In this document: one piece after another, positions 60,041 to 64,000 of the stretch | How positions within the stretch are numbered: position 1 is the first letter of the stretch | Layout of the letters: the number at the start of each line of letters is the position of its first letter | Assembly (NCBI RefSeq): GCF_011050055.1 | Contig: NZ_DRGM01000079.1 | Location: forward strand, 37,423 to 101,422 | Reading direction: 5' to 3' | DNA length: 64,000 nucleotides | From: Pseudoalteromonas prydzensis | GTDB lineage: Bacteria; Pseudomonadota; Gammaproteobacteria; Enterobacterales; Alteromonadaceae | Notes under the pieces: model-generated | What the model was told of the DNA's origin: nothing | Databases searched by the model: none | What the model saw: only the letters and a program-made list of their open reading frames with translations | Program-made: the position numbers and the translations under genes

Positions 60041-60447
60041 GGTTGTTGTGTGGGTGTACAGTGGGGCTTCTTACAACGCAGTTGATAATTACGAAGGTGG
60101 CCATAAGCGATAATGCATGAGCCCAGCAGTGTAAGTATAACTTCGCCGTATTTACCTAGTTGCGATGCAGTAAGAAATTGCACACTGATCAGCACCACTA
60201 GGCCAACAGAACCAGTAATAAAAACATTTTTTTGGCGATGGTGTAAGTAACCCATTAGCAATGCAATCACACTGATTGGCAGCACGGCATAAATCAGCCA
60301 GCGATGAAATAACTCATCGTCGAATGCTAATAATCCCGCAATTGATGGTAATAAAATGAGTATCATAGGTAATAACAGGCAATGAGCAATACACAGGAAC
60401 GACAGGCTTATAGCCATTTTGTCGGTAAATAATTGTAACTTAGTCAT
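60037..60447 (-). CDS. MerC-domain membrane protein
   Basis: 136 residues with four hydrophobic helices. The first holds the MerC Cys signature FLCIAHCLLLPMILILLP; a second cysteine pair lies in the C-terminal tail (CKKPHC). MerC proteins bind and carry heavy-metal ions across the inner membrane; those in Zur-type clusters are thought to serve zinc. It lies in the zinc operon between zrgA and pyrC. Confidence 0.85.
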   Translation of the reverse strand: MTKLQLFTDKMAISLSFLCIAHCLLLPMILILLPSIAGLLAFDDELFHRWLIYAVLPISVIALLMGYLHHRQKNVFITGSVGLVVLISVQFLTASQLGKYGEVILTLLGSCIIAYGHLRNYQLRCKKPHCTPTQQP

Positions 60448-60528
60448 GAGTACCTCATGTTGAGTGTGAATTGCCGCCTAATGAGCGACACTGTTGGCGT
60501 TTTTAGTTAAGCTATGACGCCATATTAT

Positions 60529-61032
60529 TTAAAACGACCATGTTATTGTTGGTTGTGCCGCTGTTAATTTTTGCATACCTTGACCTTGCTGATTGAGCCA
60601 CTGAGCTTTGATATGGGTCAACGAAGTGGCCCATTTAAATAACAACACAGAGACCTGATCAACAGTGTTTGGGCAGGTAAAGTAATATTCTAATTCGATA
60701 TCATGGTGAGCATTAGCTTGCTCAGTGTGCTGACTGGGTGTCTGCAAAGAGTGTTTAATACTATCAAGCTGGCATGCTTCATTGAATGCAATGATCTGGG
60801 TATGGTCTGCAAATCGCGCAGCTAATTGTTGTATGGCTTGGTGTTCAGAGTCACTTTTAGGAGTATGTTCAAAACCAAGTAGATCGGCACTGGGCAAAAC
60901 AAATTGCAGTAACCATGTTTGCTTATGTTGGGAAACAAAAAGCTCACCTTGACCATGTACATGGCCGTATGCTGCTGTTGTAAAGCTTAACGTTAGTGTT
61001 AATAGCATGACAAAAAGCAAGGTATTTTTCAT
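60529..61032 (-). CDS. zrgA: ZrgA-family (DUF2796) zinc-linked periplasmic protein
   Basis: 167 residues with a signal peptide (cut near AAYG), then HVHGQGELFVSQHKQTWLLQFVLPSADLLGFEHTP, the DUF2796 hallmark with an HVHGQG start. The middle part is His-rich (HTEQANAHHD), suited to binding zinc, and TCP and DQVSVLLFKW follow. In Vibrio, ZrgA supports zinc uptake through the ZrgABCDE system; here the membrane and ATPase partners are not adjacent. It heads the zinc-starvation operon with a Zur-like box 25 bp upstream. Confidence 0.9.
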   Translation of the reverse strand: MKNTLLFVMLLTLTLSFTTAAYGHVHGQGELFVSQHKQTWLLQFVLPSADLLGFEHTPKSDSEHQAIQQLAARFADHTQIIAFNEACQLDSIKHSLQTPSQHTEQANAHHDIELEYYFTCPNTVDQVSVLLFKWATSLTHIKAQWLNQQGQGMQKLTAAQPTITWSF

Positions 61033-61056
61033 TTAGTCATCGTTCTATAGAATATT

Positions 61057-61079
61057 TATTGTTACAATATAACATATCT
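61057..61079 (-). promoter_or_regulatory. Zur-box-like operator
   Basis: An AT-rich dyad TTGTTACAATATAACATATC matches the gammaproteobacterial Zur consensus (GAAATGTTATAATATAACATTTC) in its GTTA-N5-TAAC core, and lies 25-47 bp before zrgA, where a repressor would sit. It fits zinc repression of zrgA, merC-like, pyrC and folE2. Confidence 0.78.
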
Positions 61080-61243
61080 CTTCTGGTGTAAAATAAATAT
61101 CTGTGAGTTTTATTGACTACTTGGGGGATTAATTGCAGGTAAAAAAGTGTGAGGTTATTAAATTACGCGTGATAAGAGTGGGGTAATCGTAGCGCGCGTT
61201 AGTGCATATAACACTAACACGCGCAGCTGCGCTATAAAGTTAA

Positions 61244-61615
61244 TTATTCAGCGCGTGACATGGTCATAATACGTTCGCGCAATTGTGGATCTTGTTGGGC
61301 TTGTTGAGCAATTTCACTATACTCAGCAACCGTTAATCCTGCTTTTTCTACAGCCTTAACCATTTCAGCCTGTGCTCTTTGCTGAATCGTTTGTGCTTGT
61401 TCCGTATCTTCAGCACTTTGAAACTCTGATTCATACCGCGTACTTATTTTATCGATTGAATCCATAGCAATACTAAACTGTAATAACTTTGCATCTTTGA
61501 TACTTGATGTCTGTTGTTGTGGTGGTACTGCTACCCCCGTATTGGCATTAACCATACCCGCAGTGGCAGATAGAGACAGTGCGGCGATACATAGTGCGAT
61601 AGTATTTTTTTTCAT
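61244..61615 (-). CDS. DUF4168 family secreted protein
   Basis: 123 residues with a signal peptide (cut near VNA), then a helical DUF4168 body: LLQFSIAMDSIDKISTRYESEF, ENAQTIQQRAQ-like repeats, AVEKAGLTVAEYSEIAQQAQQDPQLRERI. The family is periplasmic, small, of unknown function. It is divergent from the histidine kinase gene over about 170 bp, so it could be a target of that two-component system. Confidence 0.9.
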   Translation of the reverse strand: MKKNTIALCIAALSLSATAGMVNANTGVAVPPQQQTSSIKDAKLLQFSIAMDSIDKISTRYESEFQSAEDTEQAQTIQQRAQAEMVKAVEKAGLTVAEYSEIAQQAQQDPQLRERIMTMSRAE

Positions 61616-61750
61616 AAATGTTACTCCAATTATTTTGAGTTCGATTTACTTATAGCGAAGAGCATGCCAACATTTAAAATAAATATAACATGTTGATTTA
61701 TATTGAATTTAATTTATATCTCGGCTGTTTAGCTTTATTGCACAAGCAGT

Positions 61751-61773
61751 GGTGTGTATACTAATGACACACC
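61751..61773 (+). promoter_or_regulatory. Inverted repeat just before the histidine kinase ribosome site
   Basis: GGTGTGT, 9 nt, ACACACC: a perfect 7-bp dyad that ends 1 nt before the GGAGGAGG ribosome site of the kinase gene. It may be an operator or an mRNA hairpin next to the start. Confidence 0.4.
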
Positions 61774-61785
61774 GGAGGAGGGCTT

Positions 61786-63270
61786 GTGACAAAATTATCC
61801 AGTTTTCGCTATTGGCACCTAGCGAGCTTACAGCGCAGTTTATTGTTTTATGTAGTCTTGCCAATGTTATTACTAACAGGGCTGGCAATACGTTTTGGTT
61901 TGGTTTATACCAACGAGTTAGTCACCACCAGTATGCGTACAGATCTAGAGTTGATCGGCCGTGCCATACGTATACCCATTAGCGACGCGTTATTAAAACA
62001 AGATACTAACGCCATAAATGCGCATTTAGAGTCGGTATTCACGATTGGGCGGGTTTATGGTGCCTCAATTTATGACGTTGATGGTGCTTTAGTTGCGGCA
62101 ACCGGCGTGATTGAGCCCGATCTCACTAATAGCCAGCTAGCATCTGAGGTGGTTAGCACCGGCCAACAACAAGACGGCTATCGCTCGGTGTCGGGGCAAT
62201 CATTGTTTTCGCATTTTCTGCCTATTGTTAATCGCAGTGGTCAAATTCATGGCTTATTGCAAATTAGCCGTAAGGCCAGTGACTTTGAACAGTCATTAGC
62301 TAAGTTATCAAATAAAGCCTGGTTAAGCTGGTTTGCACTGGCAATATTGAGTTTATTGATTATGTGGCGCGGTCATAAACGAGTGATAGGCCAACCGATC
62401 AACGAATTAGTCAGTAGTATGCGCCGGGTTGCCAGTGGCGATCGGCGTTATCGCGCGCGTTTGCAGGGCCCGCTTGAGCTGCGAGAAGTCGCTAAGGGAT
62501 TGAATCATATGTTAGATGAAATCAATGCCGCCGAGCAGCAACTACTGGCGCAACAGACACAACAGCGAAAAATAGAACAGCAGCTTAAAGAGCAAGAAAC
62601 CATGGCCGCTATTGGTCAAGTCGTTAGCGGCGTTGCCCATGAATTGGGCGCGCCATTAAGCGTTATCGATGGCCGTGCGCAGCGGTTATTACGCCAATAT
62701 CCCGATGCCGACAGCCAGCGCCAACTACAGGCAATTCGTGGTCAAGTATTACGCCTTAATCGCATGGTAAAACAGCTGCAAGCGTTTGCTCATACGCCGG
62801 TGACTAGCTGGCAGCGGATTGCTTTATTACCGCTATTGCAGCAAGCCGTGCAGAGCATTAGTTATGAGTTACAAGACGATGAAAAACAACCCGAAATCAA
62901 ACTTCCTTGCCCCGATATACTGTTATATGTCGATATTGCACGGCTAGAGTTGGCGCTTGTTAATGTATTAAGAAACGCCACGCAAGCAGCTGCCAGTCAG
63001 GTGGTGATTGAGTCGCAACAACAACACGATCAGCTGCTTATTAAGGTTCAAGATGATGGTAAAGGGTTAACCAGTAATCTCACCACAGAGCAAATGATGA
63101 CCCCTTTTGTGTCAACCAAGCCACAAGGTCAAGGAACGGGGTTAGGTCTTGCCATAGTGCAGCAAATTATGCAGGAACATCGTGGCACTGTGAGCTTAAA
63201 AAACAACCCCGAAGGTGGCTGCGAAGTGACCTTAACCTTACCGCTAACCAAGCAGGATATATACCCATGA
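61786..63270 (+). CDS. Sensor histidine kinase
   Basis: 494 residues from a GTG with a strong GGAGGAGG ribosome site. A first membrane helix (about 18-40), a periplasmic sensor domain (about 41-175, [17 protein letters not shown]-like/CACHE), a second helix (180-195), HAMP (about 196-250), a coiled coil, HisKA with [20 protein letters not shown] (His285) and HATPase_c with [10 protein letters not shown] (N box), DDGKGL and GTGLGLAIV. It is an NtrB-like partner to the sigma-54 response regulator that starts in an ATGA overlap at its end. Signal unknown. Confidence 0.93.
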   Translation: MTKLSSFRYWHLASLQRSLLFYVVLPMLLLTGLAIRFGLVYTNELVTTSMRTDLELIGRAIRIPISDALLKQDTNAINAHLESVFTIGRVYGASIYDVDGALVAATGVIEPDLTNSQLASEVVSTGQQQDGYRSVSGQSLFSHFLPIVNRSGQIHGLLQISRKASDFEQSLAKLSNKAWLSWFALAILSLLIMWRGHKRVIGQPINELVSSMRRVASGDRRYRARLQGPLELREVAKGLNHMLDEINAAEQQLLAQQTQQRKIEQQLKEQETMAAIGQVVSGVAHELGAPLSVIDGRAQRLLRQYPDADSQRQLQAIRGQVLRLNRMVKQLQAFAHTPVTSWQRIALLPLLQQAVQSISYELQDDEKQPEIKLPCPDILLYVDIARLELALVNVLRNATQAAASQVVIESQQQHDQLLIKVQDDGKGLTSNLTTEQMMTPFVSTKPQGQGTGLGLAIVQQIMQEHRGTVSLKNNPEGGCEVTLTLPLTKQDIYP

Positions 63271-64000
63271 GCAGTTTGTCGCCTTACCGATTAGCCATAG
63301 TTGAAGACGACCCAGATTTACTGGAGCTATTACAAGAAGAGTTAGCCAGCCAAGGCTATCAAGTCACCGCCTGTGGCTGTGCAGAAGATTTACTCGGTTG
63401 TATTAGCGAGCAGCGCTTTGATTTAGTGATCAGCGATATCAGGCTGCCAGGCATTGATGGCATGCAATTATTACAACGCTTAAAACAGCAACCTGAGCCG
63501 CCAGCCCTATTACTCATTACCGCTTTTGGTACTGTGCGCCAAGCGGTAAATGCGCTAAAGCAAGGCGCCGATGACTTTTTGACCAAGCCGCTTGACTTAG
63601 AGCATTTGGCTTTGTCGGTACAGCGTTTATTAGCCCATAAAGCGCTGCGTAATGAAGTGCAGCAACTGAGGCAACAACAGCAAGATGGCCCCGCAGGTTT
63701 AGTTGGTAAAAGCCGTGCTATGCGCCGTTTGTACCAACAAATAACTCAAGTTGCGTCGGCACAAGGGGCAGTACTTATTTTAGGAGAAAGTGGCACCGGC
63801 AAAGAGTTGGTTGCACGGGCAATACATCAACAAAGCTCGCGCAGTGAACAACCATTTATTGCCATTAACTGTGCGGGGATCCCCGCTGAACTAATGGAAA
63901 GTGAGTTTTTTGGCCATGCCGCCGGTGCATTTACCGGCGCGCGCCAACAGCGATCGGGTTTATTTAAAGAAGCCGATGGCGGCACCTTATTGCTTGATGA
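63267..64000 (+). CDS. Sigma-54-dependent response regulator (C-terminus beyond window)
   Basis: Partial, 244 codons visible, running off the right edge. The ATG overlaps the stop of the kinase gene (ATGA). The receiver domain has the acidic pair EDD, Asp57 in [12 protein letters not shown] and the Lys of LTKPLD. Next comes the AAA+ sigma-54 interaction domain: [15 protein letters not shown], Walker A GESGTGKE, and the GAFTGAR loop that contacts sigma-54. It would activate sigma-54 promoters after phosphorylation by the adjacent kinase. The DNA-binding HTH should follow outside the window. Confidence 0.92.
   Translation, partial: MSSLSPYRLAIVEDDPDLLELLQEELASQGYQVTACGCAEDLLGCISEQRFDLVISDIRLPGIDGMQLLQRLKQQPEPPALLLITAFGTVRQAVNALKQGADDFLTKPLDLEHLALSVQRLLAHKALRNEVQQLRQQQQDGPAGLVGKSRAMRRLYQQITQVASAQGAVLILGESGTGKELVARAIHQQSSRSEQPFIAINCAGIPAELMESEFFGHAAGAFTGARQQRSGLFKEADGGTLLLD

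Noticed and set aside
1..64000. CRISPR arrays, tRNA or rRNA genes, transposases, integrases
   Set aside because: None seen in reading the window; no regularly spaced repeats, cloverleaf ends or DDE/tyrosine recombinase motifs.

Overview
The window looks like chromosomal DNA of a marine gammaproteobacterium of the Alteromonadales, most likely Pseudoalteromonas or a close relative. The signs are an AT-leaning composition, two TonB-dependent receptors, a porin with a Gln-rich coiled-coil head, an LPMO-type chitin-binding remnant under a c-di-GMP riboswitch, and housekeeping genes (nudB, yaeQ, ptrB, D-hexose-6-phosphate mutarotase) that read like that group. There is no tRNA, rRNA, CRISPR array, transposase or integrase. 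This assignment is from protein recognition only; no search was run.

Left region (1-9120): a cluster around one divergent promoter region holds an NPP1/NLP-like secreted protein (cut by the window edge) and an ECF sigma factor on the minus strand, and a secreted PI-PLC-like enzyme plus a large TonB-dependent receptor on the plus strand. An AraC regulator, a class I glutamine amidotransferase, an unrecognised gene flanked by a 45-bp perfect direct repeat, and a DEAD-box helicase follow.

Accessory region (9190-18170): a decayed homocysteine S-methyltransferase pseudogene borders a defence island. The island has a small HTH regulator, a C5-cytosine methyltransferase, an McrB-like AAA+ protein, a DUF2357/PD-(D/E)XK McrC-like nuclease and a RhuM protein. 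Palindromes stand in front of the HTH gene, and a gene fragment lies beyond DUF3297.

Middle (18300-45660): a siderophore-type TonB receptor coupled to a DUF1624 membrane protein; an MscS channel; NudB; a TauE/SafE permease; two pirins, a LysR regulator, a Kef-type antiporter and DoxX; two envelope lipoproteins, one a very regular DUF4097 solenoid; a PepSY/DUF2271/DUF4198 operon with a Fur-box-like site; a porin and a MarR regulator; a mutarotase; a PH-domain membrane pair; a HExxH/beta-propeller/barrel protein; a TPR lipoprotein; PQ-loop, PhzF and TM2 proteins.

Right (45900-64000): an RND efflux pair; a c-di-GMP-I (GEMM) riboswitch before a GbpA-like protein lacking signal peptide and LPMO domain; oligopeptidase B; an RsbQ-type alpha/beta hydrolase next to a PAS-GGDEF diguanylate cyclase; a Dps protein; a small membrane protein behind an FNR-like box; a lipase-like hydrolase; YaeQ. 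Then comes a zinc-starvation operon (zrgA, merC-like, a 39-codon ORF, a pyrC paralogue, folE2) behind a Zur-like box, a DUF4168 protein, and a histidine kinase with a sigma-54-type response regulator that runs off the end.

The most notable items are the RsbQ/PAS-GGDEF pair, the riboswitch on a truncated chitin-binding gene, the methyltransferase + McrBC-like island, the 45-bp repeat pair, and the small ORF embedded in the zinc operon.
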